A DNA stretch of 61,819 nucleotides, taken from positions 1-61,819 of the forward strand of contig CAYMTE010000006.1 in assembly GCA_964393325.1 (NCBI GenBank), given 5' to 3'. Of this stretch, positions 7,731 through 15,805 are shown piece after piece (the stretch's first letter is position 1; every line of letters begins with the position of its first letter). Below the pieces are notes generated by a model. It ran no database searches, was not told where the DNA came from, and saw only the letters and a list, made by a program, of their open reading frames with translations. The position numbers and the translations under genes were made by a program. Source of the DNA: JBAZWV01 sp964393325 (GTDB lineage: Bacteria; Patescibacteriota; Patescibacteriia; 2-12-FULL-60-25).

Positions 7731-9155
7731 CTAAAATGAATATTCAATCGTTTGAGCGACTTTCGTTTGCGCATTCCGAATGGCCGTCGGGATTTCCTCC
7801 GTACCGGCGAGGACGTTTTCCGCCATCACTTCAAAGGCATCCTCCATCGCTCGAGGATCTGTTCCGCGATACCAGGATTTCGCCGTCAAAACCTGCGATG
7901 CAAACACGCCAACGCTCTCATCCTCAAGCTGTGATTCAAGCAACGATTTTTCTGCCGCAGGTCGCTTGGCTGTATCGAGATATTTCTTCGCCTCCTGCGG
8001 TTGGATCATAAAATTCAAGAAATTCCACGCAATATCGACATTTTTTGTCTTTTTCGACACGGTCCAGTTCCAATAATTCGCGAAGTTCACGATGGGGGTA
8101 TTCTCAATCTGCGGAAACGGTGAAATACCAAGATTGATCTTTGGCGCTCGTGCGCGAATGATAGGCAAATGATAGCTATATCCGATAAAAAACGCAGCCT
8201 TCCCCTGAATAAACGCATCAAGCGAGTTCGGCTGCTTTGCATTCCAGGTATACACAGACTTCGCTGGATTCGCGAAATCCGTATAAAACTCAAGCGCACG
8301 ATACGCCGGCGGCTCTTCGCGCACATTGCTTAACGATGCCGGAAGTTGTGAAAACGTCGGCGAACCATCTTCTGCCGACATCACCGTTCCATTTTGCATC
8401 ATGAGCGCCGCAAGAATATCCGGCTCCCGTTCAACGTTATATCCCGTACCAAGTCCAACAGCAGACTGAAGCAACTCCCCTTGTGCATCCTGTTTTACAA
8501 GACGCGGGACCGCCGTCTGAAACGCATCCCACGTTGAAGGAACCGTCGCGATTCCCGCGGCGTTCAACAAGTCCTTGTTCACGTACAACCCGAGCGTATC
8601 AACCGACATCGGAACCGCGAGAATACGTTGCTGCATGTCTCGTGTATCCGCTTTTGTCGACACATTCACGGTTTTCACCGTATCCGCGATAACCGCGTCT
8701 GGGTAGTTGTTTTTATACGTCCGAACGGATATCGAAGGCTGATTCTCGAGCACATACACCGTTTCCTTCTTCACGGTGCCGACAACACGCTGAACGGCGA
8801 CCTTGGTCGAAAGCGGCATGGGCGCAATCTTTGATTGATACTTCCCAATCCAGGAATTATGAACCATGAAAATATCTGGCCCTCGATCTTCTGCGAGCGC
8901 GTTCAATACTTCAGATTCAAATTCTTCGAGACGCAAGCGCCGATAGTTAATCGTCACGTTTGGATGAAGCGTGTGATAGTCCTTCAAAATATCACTGTAC
9001 GCATCTACGTCATCAATGACGCCCCAGACATTCAGTTCAACGCGTTTTGCCGCTGCAGCCGTTGCCGCATCCGGACCGCGCGTACACCCCTGACCGAACA
9101 GCACCGCACACAGCGTGAGCGCAGATGCAAATGAAAACAAACGGCGTCGTAACAT
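7731..9155 (-). CDS. extracellular solute-binding lipoprotein (family 1, ABC importer type)
   Basis: 474 residues from the ATG at 9155. A lipobox (VLFGQGC) follows a basic N-terminus and hydrophobic stretch, so it should be lipidated and held at the membrane surface. The mature part has the family-1 pattern: LNVWGVID near the start, YHTLHPNVTINY, GPDIFMVHNSWIGKY, an AVPMSVDTLGLYVNK segment, TWDAFQ, and FLNFMIQPQEAKKYL. Such proteins bind sugars or oligosaccharides for an ABC permease. No permease or ATPase gene is nearby. It lies 20 nt upstream of the pilin-like cluster, same strand. TACAAT sits 9 nt before the ATG, and no Shine-Dalgarno is visible. Confidence 0.8.
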   Translation of the reverse strand: MLRRRLFSFASALTLCAVLFGQGCTRGPDAATAAAAKRVELNVWGVIDDVDAYSDILKDYHTLHPNVTINYRRLRLEEFESEVLNALAEDRGPDIFMVHNSWIGKYQSKIAPMPLSTKVAVQRVVGTVKKETVYVLENQPSISVRTYKNNYPDAVIADTVKTVNVSTKADTRDMQQRILAVPMSVDTLGLYVNKDLLNAAGIATVPSTWDAFQTAVPRLVKQDAQGELLQSAVGLGTGYNVEREPDILAALMMQNGTVMSAEDGSPTFSQLPASLSNVREEPPAYRALEFYTDFANPAKSVYTWNAKQPNSLDAFIQGKAAFFIGYSYHLPIIRARAPKINLGISPFPQIENTPIVNFANYWNWTVSKKTKNVDIAWNFLNFMIQPQEAKKYLDTAKRPAAEKSLLESQLEDESVGVFASQVLTAKSWYRGTDPRAMEDAFEVMAENVLAGTEEIPTAIRNAQTKVAQTIEYSF

Positions 9156-9197
9156 ACGACGCCTATTGTATCGCACTATTGCGATTCGAGGGAAAAA

Positions 9198-10076
9198 CTA
9201 CGCGGACTTCCCAAACCGTTTGATCATGCGCTTCACGTCCTTCGCCATCTCCGGACGCTTCAACGCCATTTCAAAGTTTGCCGTGAGCCAACCGATTTTT
9301 GATCCGGTGTCGTAATACGTTCCATCAATTTCGCAGGCATACACCGGACGACGCGCCATTAAATGGCGGATCGCATCAAGCGTCACATATTCGCCGCCAT
9401 GGCCGGGCTTGAGTGCGCGGATCTCCTGAAAGATATCGGGTGTCAAAATATATCCGCCTGTTGCTGCAAGCCGTGACGGCGCCTTGTCCGGTTCCGGCTT
9501 TTCAACCACGCTCTTGAGCTGGTACACACCTTTTTCGACCGTCGCTTCAGGCTCAATGATCCCGTATCGCTTGATGTCCTCACGTTCCACCTTTGTAACG
9601 CCCAATACCGGATCACCGTACTTTTCGTAGACACGGATCATCTGCTGCAGACGGGGCACCTTGCAATCAAACACGTCATCGCCAAACACAACGGCAAACG
9701 GCTCGTCACCGATCACATGCGCGGCGTTCAACACCGGCGTCGCATTCCCGTACGGTCCTTTCTGGCGGATATAGACGAAATTCGCGAGCTTCCCGATTCC
9801 TTGAATCTGCTCGAGGAGATCTGTCTTCCCCTGCTTCGTCAGCCACCCCTCAAGCTCCTTGTTATCGTCAAAATGATCCTCCACCGGACGCTTCGCATGG
9901 CTCGTCACAAGGATAATATCTGTGATTCCCGAGGCAACCGCTTCTTCAACAACGTATTGAATGATCGGCTTGTCGATGATCGGCAACATCTCTTTCGGCA
10001 TCGCCTTTGTCACCGGAAGGAACCGCGTACCAAGCCCTGCAACAGGGATGATCACTTTTCGTACAGGTTGAGTCAT
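9198..10076 (-). CDS. galU: UTP--glucose-1-phosphate uridylyltransferase
   Basis: 292 residues, normal length. The nucleotidyltransferase signature GLGTRFLPVTKAMPKEMLP begins at residue 14, followed by DKPIIQYVVEEA, the FGDDVFD metal site near 112 and the VEKP motif near 167. It makes UDP-glucose from UTP and glucose-1-phosphate in the cytoplasm, feeding surface glycan synthesis, which fits the glycosyltransferases in the window. TATACT (10088-10093) lies 11 nt upstream of the ATG, giving a leader of only a few bases if used. Confidence 0.93.
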   Translation of the reverse strand: MTQPVRKVIIPVAGLGTRFLPVTKAMPKEMLPIIDKPIIQYVVEEAVASGITDIILVTSHAKRPVEDHFDDNKELEGWLTKQGKTDLLEQIQGIGKLANFVYIRQKGPYGNATPVLNAAHVIGDEPFAVVFGDDVFDCKVPRLQQMIRVYEKYGDPVLGVTKVEREDIKRYGIIEPEATVEKGVYQLKSVVEKPEPDKAPSRLAATGGYILTPDIFQEIRALKPGHGGEYVTLDAIRHLMARRPVYACEIDGTYYDTGSKIGWLTANFEMALKRPEMAKDVKRMIKRFGKSA

Positions 10077-10133
10077 AGTTGACGTTCAGTATAACACTCC
10101 GCCTTTTCCTCCTTCAGAAATCACATGGTAACG

Positions 10134-11222
10134 CTACGCGCCTACTCGGAAATAACACACGTCACCATCTTGCATCACATAGTCCTTCCCTTCGATGCGC
10201 ACGAGTCCCTTCTCACGACACTTCGCCTCACTGCCAAGCTCGATAATATCCTTCCAGTTCGTCACTTCCACGCGAATAAACGTCTTCTCAAAATCCGTAT
10301 GAATCACGCCAGCAGCCTGCGGTGCCTTCGTTCCCGCCACAATCGTCCAGGCACGCGTCTCCATTTCACCCGTCGTAAGGAATGTAATTAATCCAAGCGT
10401 TCGATACGCCTCAACGATAAGTCGATCGAGACCGGATTCCGTCTGCCCTACGGTCTCGAGATATTCCTTCTTCTCATCCGCATTCATCGAGAGGAACTCC
10501 GCTTCCATTTTGACGCATACCGGTACCACTCGGCCCTCGAGACTCGTTCCTCGCAACGCGGTCTCCCAAGAACCGTCTTGGAGCTGTTCCTCACTCACAT
10601 TCACCACGAACAGCATCGGCTTCATCGTGAGCAATGACAATCCCTTCAAGAGTTTTCGTTCTTCGTCCGTCCATTCCACATCACGAAGAGCTTTCCCTGT
10701 TTCAAGTTCTTGTTTGGCACGACCAAGCGTCACAAGCTCCGCCTCCAATTCCTTCGTCTTTCCAGATTTCAGCTGGCGTTCAACGCCTTGATGACGTTTC
10801 GTCACCGTTGCGACGTCCGCGAGCGCGAGCTCCACACCGATGGTTTCAACATCTCGAAGCGGATCAATCGCCCCATCAACGTGAATAACATTCGGATCCT
10901 GAAACGCGCGAAGCACCTGTGCAATTGCGTCGCATTCACGGATATGCGACAAAAAGGCGTTTCCAAGCCCCTGCCCTTCGGCAGCACCCTTCACAAGACC
11001 GGCGATATCAACGAATTCAATAATCGTTGGAACGATCTTTTTTGAGTGCGAAATTTCAGAAAGTTTTACCAACCGATCATCCGGTACTTCAACAACACCG
11101 ACATTGGGATCAATGGTACAAAACGGGAAATTCGCGCAATCAACCGCCTTCTTGGTGATCGCGGAAAATAACGTGGATTTTCCCACGTTTGGAAGACCAA
11201 CAATCCCGATTTGGAGAGGCAT
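10134..11222 (-). CDS. ychF: ribosome-associated ATPase YchF (Obg-like, TGS domain)
   Basis: 362 residues, the family's usual size. Walker A GLPNVGKST begins at residue 8; NFPFCTIDPNVGVVEVPD is the switch region, DIAGLVKGAAEGQGLGN is the G3 loop, and NVSE (about 208) replaces the NKxD of true GTPases, in line with ATP preference of this family. A coiled-coil insert follows, and the C-terminal TGS domain (about 275-362) contains LITFLTTG and TDFEKTFIRVEV. Known role: translation-associated ATPase and stress regulator. A TAGGAT hexamer precedes the gene by about 13 nt; no SD. Confidence 0.95.
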   Translation of the reverse strand: MPLQIGIVGLPNVGKSTLFSAITKKAVDCANFPFCTIDPNVGVVEVPDDRLVKLSEISHSKKIVPTIIEFVDIAGLVKGAAEGQGLGNAFLSHIRECDAIAQVLRAFQDPNVIHVDGAIDPLRDVETIGVELALADVATVTKRHQGVERQLKSGKTKELEAELVTLGRAKQELETGKALRDVEWTDEERKLLKGLSLLTMKPMLFVVNVSEEQLQDGSWETALRGTSLEGRVVPVCVKMEAEFLSMNADEKKEYLETVGQTESGLDRLIVEAYRTLGLITFLTTGEMETRAWTIVAGTKAPQAAGVIHTDFEKTFIRVEVTNWKDIIELGSEAKCREKGLVRIEGKDYVMQDGDVCYFRVGA

Positions 11223-11332
11223 AACTCTCGCGGAGACTATCCTAAAAATGGAAAAGGATCAAGAACGATCGTCCATTTCTCGCATTGACGAATGCCATAA
11301 TCCATGGCATCCTCTCGACGCATCAATAAGAG

Positions 11333-11345
11333 CTCCTAGGGCCGT
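11333..11345 (+). repeat. partial copy of the tRNA-Ala 5' end
   Basis: CTCCTAGGGCCGT, identical to 11417-11429, which spans the first bases of the tRNA-Ala gene and the 6 nt before it. 84 bp apart. The rest of the tRNA is not repeated here. Confidence 0.6.
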
Positions 11346-11422
11346 ATCGCTACGCGTACGACCCGTCGTCGTCTCAGACACGAACATCCGCTCGCTGCGG
11401 ACGTTTACGCCATCGACTCCTA

Positions 11423-11498
11423 GGGCCGTTAGCTCAGCTGGTAGAGCGCTTCCATGGCATGGAAGAGGTCAACGGTTCGATCCCGTTACGGTCCACCA
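11423..11498 (+). tRNA. tRNA-Ala (anticodon GGC)
   Basis: 76 nt with encoded CCA. Acceptor stem GGGCCGT/ACGGTCC (one G-U), D-loop AGCTCAGCTGGTAGAGC, anticodon stem CTTCC/GGAAG with loop ATGGCAT giving GGC, T-arm AACGG-TTCGATC-CCGTT. Reads GCC (and GCU) alanine codons. Followed by a terminator. Confidence 0.95.
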
Positions 11499-11505
11499 AG
11501 AAAAC

Positions 11506-11529
11506 ACCCCGGCACAGTCGGGGTTTTTT
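11506..11529 (+). terminator. terminator after tRNA-Ala
   Basis: ACCCC-GGCACAGTC-GGGGT followed by TTTTTC, 7 nt after the CCA end. Confidence 0.8.
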
Positions 11530-11614
11530 CTTGCGTGCCGGAAGTTTCCCACTTTTACCGGGGAGAGTTCACGAGAGGGCGGAAGCCCTTTCGTGGGAGC
11601 GAAGCGACGGAGAT

Positions 11615-11632
11615 TCCCGTTACGGTCCACCA
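11615..11632 (+). repeat. partial copy of the tRNA-Ala 3' end
   Basis: 18 nt identical to 11481-11498, the last 18 nt of the tRNA-Ala gene including CCA. It lies 134 bp downstream, with no intact tRNA fold before it and its own terminator after it. The arrangement is that of an attachment-site pair around a tiny element or of a decayed second tRNA. Confidence 0.7.
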
Positions 11633-11637
11633 TAAAA

Positions 11638-11666
11638 AACGTTCGCCATCAGGCGGACGTTTTTTG
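11638..11666 (+). terminator. terminator after the tRNA-Ala 3' copy
   Basis: AACGTTCGCC-ATCA-GGCGGACGTT (one G-U pair) followed by TTTTTG. Confidence 0.8.
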
Positions 11667-11752
11667 TTAGAAGAGACGCTGACGGGATCGAACCCGTGCG
11701 CGTTGTACGAAAAGCCGCTTTCATCGCACAATACCCTTCAATCACCACCCGT

Positions 11753-12055
11753 ATGACGACGAACACCCCACTCCGCACCCGCGTCCTTCTTTCCGTTCAA
11801 CGAGCGCTCCTCGGCGAAATCTCCCGCTCCGTTCGCTACATCGGGGTCGCATTCGACGAAAAAGAGATCAAGCTACGCTGGGTATTCGATGGGCCTATCT
11901 CCGACGAAGATACCGAGAGCGCCTCGTGCGTCGAAACAGAGATTATTGCAGACATGCCAGATCATCACGTCGTGACCGAAACGATACAGCACGATGCGCC
12001 AAAACCCCTTGCAGAGGTTCGTCTCGGAGATTCCGTCTTCACCCGACACGAATAA
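11753..12055 (+). CDS. small conserved protein of unknown function
   Basis: 100 residues, no signal peptide. The ATG at 11753 is chosen because the upstream in-frame part looks like intergenic sequence. The pattern RTRVLLSVQRALLGEIS..VRYIGVAFDEKEIKLRWVFDG, then ISDEDTESASCVETEIIADMP, matches a widespread family of about 100-residue proteins I know only as hypothetical (an amphipathic start LxxxQxALxG, a beta-hairpin, then an acidic E-D-xE-x-A-S helix). Function unknown; in other bacteria such genes occur singly. It is the only plus-strand protein gene between 1 and 34 kb. No SD seen. Confidence 0.65.
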   Translation: MTTNTPLRTRVLLSVQRALLGEISRSVRYIGVAFDEKEIKLRWVFDGPISDEDTESASCVETEIIADMPDHHVVTETIQHDAPKPLAEVRLGDSVFTRHE

Positions 12056-12065
12056 CCATCGCTGA

Positions 12066-12102
12066 CAAAAATAAAAAACCGCGCTTGAGACTTCAAACGC
12101 GG
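12066..12102 (-). terminator. terminator of the ZAS-protein gene
   Basis: Minus strand CCGCGTTTGA-AGTC-TCAAGCGCGG (one G-U) followed by TTTTTTATTTTTG. Confidence 0.85.
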
Positions 12103-12129
12103 ATACAGATAAGATGCGAAGCGTTGTTG

Positions 12130-12357
12130 CTAGTTCGCGACGTGAAAATGATGCTGTCGCGATTTCTGACGAAGATGCTCTCGCTCAAGCGAACACGCTT
12201 CCTCGTCGCGGCACGCAGGGCAGCCCTCTACATGCGCGTCGAGCGCCTCTGCTTCTTGTTCTGTCAGGTCGGGTCCGTCCGTAAGTCCGTCCCCAATCTT
12301 CATGAGACGCATCACCTCTTCGCAGATATGTGAAGAAGACCGAAACCCACGAGTCAT
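12130..12357 (-). CDS. small zinc-finger protein, anti-sigma (ZAS/zf-HC2)-like
   Basis: 75 residues from the ATG at 12357, which has a good site (TTTGGAGGGGTAT before ATG); a longer in-frame reading to 12405 runs into the upstream terminator. The motif HVEGCPACRDEE gives the HxxxCxxC zinc site of ZAS anti-sigma domains, preceded by an upstream Cys (ICEEVMRLM) as in the family, whose members bind and hold a sigma factor under redox or metal control. Here the protein has no membrane helix and no sigma factor gene is nearby, so a cytoplasmic regulator is inferred. It is a single-gene unit with its own terminator. Confidence 0.65.
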   Translation of the reverse strand: MTRGFRSSSHICEEVMRLMKIGDGLTDGPDLTEQEAEALDAHVEGCPACRDEEACSLEREHLRQKSRQHHFHVAN

Positions 12358-12392
12358 ATACCCCTCCAAATGAACGTATTCTTTTTCTAGCA

Positions 12393-12420
12393 ATAAAAAA
12401 TGCACGGGTCAATCCGTGCA
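12393..12420 (-). terminator. terminator after the 12441-13253 gene
   Basis: Minus strand TGCACGG-ATTGAC-CCGTGCA followed by TTTTTTATTG. Confidence 0.85.
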
Positions 12421-12440
12421 GCTCGTAGGTTTGTACGACA

Positions 12441-13253
12441 TTACACCTCCTCCCGCATCCGTACGGCGTATGCGAGCCTGTTTCGACGAATACCCTTTTC
12501 GCGGTCAATACGCTTGAGCGCCGCATGCAAATCGCGAAGATAGTGCACCTGCTCAAGGGATTCTGGATCCGTTTGATGATGCCCATGCCACCGCTCTGCC
12601 TCATGAGTTTCCATACGAATAACCGTGAGCAAGTGCGATGGATCCGGATGATGAAGCGATTCCGGCTCATCCGATGACGTTTCATACGAGCCAAACGCAA
12701 TAACACGAGGCCCCTCCGGTTCCACCGCCTCTTCCTGCTCCGGCTCTGACGGAACCGCTAGCCGAAACGGGGATTCCTCGGGAGAAATGGCGATCATTCG
12801 CTGTAAATCACCCCGTGTCGCAAGCTCTGATCGAATCACCTCGGCGCGAACTAGCGGGTGATCCGCGTGTTGCGGCCCCGGCTCATCTCCTCGGCCTTCC
12901 CACTCATGCAATTCGCGCTCCAATTCACGAGCGGTCTTCGCTGACGCATCGATGCGACGAATCAACCGACGCAATCCATCCTGCGCGTTACGCAATACCG
13001 TTGCTTCTCGCTGCACTTCTTCATCCGTCATGCGCCGAAGTCGAAGCGATACCGACGCAAGTCGTTCTTCGTAGGCCTGATATGTTTGCTCAAGCTCATC
13101 GGCGAGCGACCGCTGGTCAGCCAATAGTGCGGCGCGTGCAGCAACCGGGTCTTCGCGACACAACCGCTCAAACGAGCGCGAGTCCACAACATCCGAAAGC
13201 GGCGGCTCCGCGTGGAACCACCGCTTGAGACGTTGCATCCATGACCCAGACAT
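12441..13253 (-). CDS. unknown coiled-coil protein
   Basis: 270 residues, no signal peptide or membrane helix. Highly charged. A long predicted coiled coil (about 35-125, with many E/R/L heptads: SLADELEQTYQAYEERLASV, LRRLIRRIDASAKTARELER), an acidic Pro/Glu linker (about 165-190), and a His-rich, helical C-terminus (HHPDPSHL, ERWHGHHQTDPES, LRDLHAALKRIDREKG). I recognise no domain. It starts 5 nt after the stop of the O-antigen-ligase/TPR gene, so the two are likely co-transcribed, and a role in the same surface-glycan process is a guess. The gene ends at its own terminator. Confidence 0.6.
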   Translation of the reverse strand: MSGSWMQRLKRWFHAEPPLSDVVDSRSFERLCREDPVAARAALLADQRSLADELEQTYQAYEERLASVSLRLRRMTDEEVQREATVLRNAQDGLRRLIRRIDASAKTARELERELHEWEGRGDEPGPQHADHPLVRAEVIRSELATRGDLQRMIAISPEESPFRLAVPSEPEQEEAVEPEGPRVIAFGSYETSSDEPESLHHPDPSHLLTVIRMETHEAERWHGHHQTDPESLEQVHYLRDLHAALKRIDREKGIRRNRLAYAVRMREEV

Positions 13254-13258
13254 GAAGA

Positions 13259-15712
13259 TTATGGCGTTTGAACGGGATTCTGCTCTCGAGGACTCTCAAC
13301 GCGCTCGGTAACCGGGTTCGGGAGCGGACGCGTCGTCGGAGGCGCCTTCGATTTCTTGAGACCCTGCAGATACGTGATCCGCTCATCAATAACGCTGTTC
13401 CCCGGATTCAGTTCTTTAACGCGAGTGACTTGCGTAATCGCGTCATCATACCTCCCCTTCTCTTCGTAAAGTGCGGAGAGGTACCAGCGCGCGTTGGAAT
13501 AATTCGGATCAAACGCGACGAGCTGCTCAAAGAGATTCTGTGACTTATCCTTTTCGTTATTGCGATAGTACAGAATACCAAGCTGGAACGCGACGCCGAC
13601 ATTCTTATTATCCACCGAAAGCACCTGCTCAAGCTTCGTGATCGCGTCTTTCACACGGCCTTGGCGTTCATACACCAAACCGAGGCTGTAGTGCGCTGGC
13701 GCGTAATCCGGTTTTGTTTGAATGGCCTGATTCAAGGCATCCGCCGCCTTGTCCAACTCGGCCTTAACGTTCGCCTCCGCATCACGCCGCACCGCTTCGT
13801 CGTTCGATTGGTAGAGCGAGCGATACGCATCCGAGCGCAAGATATACAGTTTACCAACTTCCGAGATGAATGCCGGATTGTTAGGCTCGCGAGCCTGTGC
13901 CTCGCGGTACATGTCGATCGCGCGCTCATCTGCGCCACGCGTAAACGACGCAATCGATTGAAGAACGAGCGCGAAGTTCGCAAAGTTATCTACGTTTGCC
14001 GGTGAAATAACCGTTGCTTGCTTTGCACGATCAACCGCCGTCGTAACAGAAGCATTCACCTTCTTCGCACGTTCAGCATCTGCAGGGCCTTGAAGTTCCT
14101 GACTTGCTCGGACGAGATACGCTTGCGACAAATTCCGGTAATACGCATCGTTCCACTTATTCAACGCAACAGCGCCTTCAAGCTTATCAATCGATTCCTG
14201 AATTGATTTTCCTGCCCGATAGTCCGCAACAGCCTGCGCATACTTCACATCAGCAAAAAGCCGCTGACCCGCAAGCCACATGCCCGAAATCATCGCAACG
14301 CACGACAATAGGAAGGCAAACGAGAGCAACGCAGAACCCCATGCTGACGTGCGCGCATCCCATTCGAACGTCTCCCGCGTTACGAGCGAAGCAAGAAGCC
14401 CGAGGAGAAACCAAAAGACAAAATGATGCGTGAAGTTGTAGTTATACACGAACGCGCTAAAGACAACCGTTGCCCACGTAACGAACACCGTGAGATACGC
14501 CTGCCACGAATCATCGTTTCTCTCGAGGAGAAGATGGCTTGTACTTTTCACGACTGCAGAGATAATCAGAATGAGCCACAACGCCATCCCAATCAATCCG
14601 ATCATCGCTGGGAGCGTGAGGAACGTCGAGAGTCCACGCTCGAACCGAACCGTCCAGAATTGCGAAAGGTTCACGGCCGCCTGGCGATACTTCGCGTAGT
14701 CAAAAATCCATGTGCCCGGACCCGAGCCGAAAAGCGGCATGTCCTGCAGCGTCTGTCGCGCAATCCCCCACGTCGCGGACGCTGAAGGCGCAACTTCAGA
14801 CGGAAGACTAACATGAAGCGGCGTTCGGAACACGAGCAGTATCACCGACAACACAACAAGCACGGATGGAACAACGAGTTTCACCGATCGCTCAACGCGA
14901 CGAGCGCGAAGCGCCGGGATACCGACCAAGAGCAACGTTCCAAATAGAATCGTCGCCCACACGACCCAATAATCGATCACAATTGCCAGAACGACGGACA
15001 CGCCGATGCTCGCCCACACGAGCGCTTTTGCCGCAACCGACTTTTTTCCTTCTTTTCCAAGCACGCACGCCTCATCTTTACATCCAAGAACCGTCAACGA
15101 TGCGGCCAAAATCAACGGAAATGTCATGAAGACACCCAACGAGTTGATTGTACCGATCGTATTAAACGTCTTCGCCTTTGCAGCATCGCCGAAAAGTCCC
15201 AATACCGGGAGTCCAACGATATTAAGGAATCCCAACACGCCAACAAGCGTCGCTGATCCCAAAAACGCCAGCAAGAGATGATAGAGCTTCGTTGTGCCTC
15301 GAACAGTATTCGAGATGAGGACGTAACTCACGACAAACGCAACGATACTCGCGAGCGCCCATTGCATCTGACCGAAATTCCCAACAATCGAAAGGTATCT
15401 ATCCTGCGAAAACAAACTCGTGACAGCATATCCTCCTAGAAATGTTGCAACCACGAGATGGAGCCATGATCGACCAAATCGGAATTTTCCGAGCGCAAGC
15501 GATTGACCGATCCACGCGATCACACCGAGCCCGCACAACATCGCGAGCAACGTCTGCTTGTTCAACTCGAGAACGTCGAGCGTGAACGGAAGAAAAAACA
15601 ACGGGATAAGAATGACGGACGCGTACAAACAATAATCAACAATGCGCGCAAGCCATAGAGCGAGACGCGCAGAATCAAACGAGCGTGTGTTTGGATTAAA
15701 AAGAGATTCCAT
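13259..15712 (-). CDS. O-antigen-ligase-like membrane protein with C-terminal TPR repeats
   Basis: 817 residues from the ATG at 15712 (an upstream in-frame ATG at 15757 lies in an inverted repeat). About twelve membrane segments in the first 480 residues, with a large loop (about 295-380) containing PLFGSGPGTWIFDYAKYR, the position of the catalytic loop in WaaL/Wzy-type enzymes. From about 560 to 790 helical TPR units (DYAPAHYSLGLVYERQGRV, VAFQLGILYYRNNEKDK, SNARWYLSALYEEKGRYDDA). WaaL-fold proteins join polymeric glycans to acceptors; the TPR domain may bind partner or acceptor proteins. TATACT preceded by TGC (15741-15749) is a likely promoter with a short leader. Confidence 0.8.
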   Translation of the reverse strand: MESLFNPNTRSFDSARLALWLARIVDYCLYASVILIPLFFLPFTLDVLELNKQTLLAMLCGLGVIAWIGQSLALGKFRFGRSWLHLVVATFLGGYAVTSLFSQDRYLSIVGNFGQMQWALASIVAFVVSYVLISNTVRGTTKLYHLLLAFLGSATLVGVLGFLNIVGLPVLGLFGDAAKAKTFNTIGTINSLGVFMTFPLILAASLTVLGCKDEACVLGKEGKKSVAAKALVWASIGVSVVLAIVIDYWVVWATILFGTLLLVGIPALRARRVERSVKLVVPSVLVVLSVILLVFRTPLHVSLPSEVAPSASATWGIARQTLQDMPLFGSGPGTWIFDYAKYRQAAVNLSQFWTVRFERGLSTFLTLPAMIGLIGMALWLILIISAVVKSTSHLLLERNDDSWQAYLTVFVTWATVVFSAFVYNYNFTHHFVFWFLLGLLASLVTRETFEWDARTSAWGSALLSFAFLLSCVAMISGMWLAGQRLFADVKYAQAVADYRAGKSIQESIDKLEGAVALNKWNDAYYRNLSQAYLVRASQELQGPADAERAKKVNASVTTAVDRAKQATVISPANVDNFANFALVLQSIASFTRGADERAIDMYREAQAREPNNPAFISEVGKLYILRSDAYRSLYQSNDEAVRRDAEANVKAELDKAADALNQAIQTKPDYAPAHYSLGLVYERQGRVKDAITKLEQVLSVDNKNVGVAFQLGILYYRNNEKDKSQNLFEQLVAFDPNYSNARWYLSALYEEKGRYDDAITQVTRVKELNPGNSVIDERITYLQGLKKSKAPPTTRPLPNPVTERVESPREQNPVQTP

Positions 15713-15750
15713 AAGTTGGGATAAATGGCGACTGGTTATGAGTATAGCAT

Positions 15751-15782
15751 ACAACATGCCGACCTATTGGCCGGCATGTTGT
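15751..15782. repeat. perfect 11-bp inverted repeat between two surface genes
   Basis: ACAACATGCCG and CGGCATGTTGT around a 10-nt loop. No T-run follows on either strand, so it is not a standard terminator. It lies downstream of the giant propeller gene and directly upstream of the promoter of the O-antigen-ligase gene; a processing site or operator is possible. Confidence 0.7.
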
Positions 15783-15805
15783 TAGGCAACCAAGAGAAAA
15801 TGGTT

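Noticed and set aside
11676..11740. Possible minus-strand tRNA (CGGGATCGAACCCG motif)
   Set aside because: The T-loop is one base short, there is no acceptor stem, anticodon arm or CCA. At most a relic.
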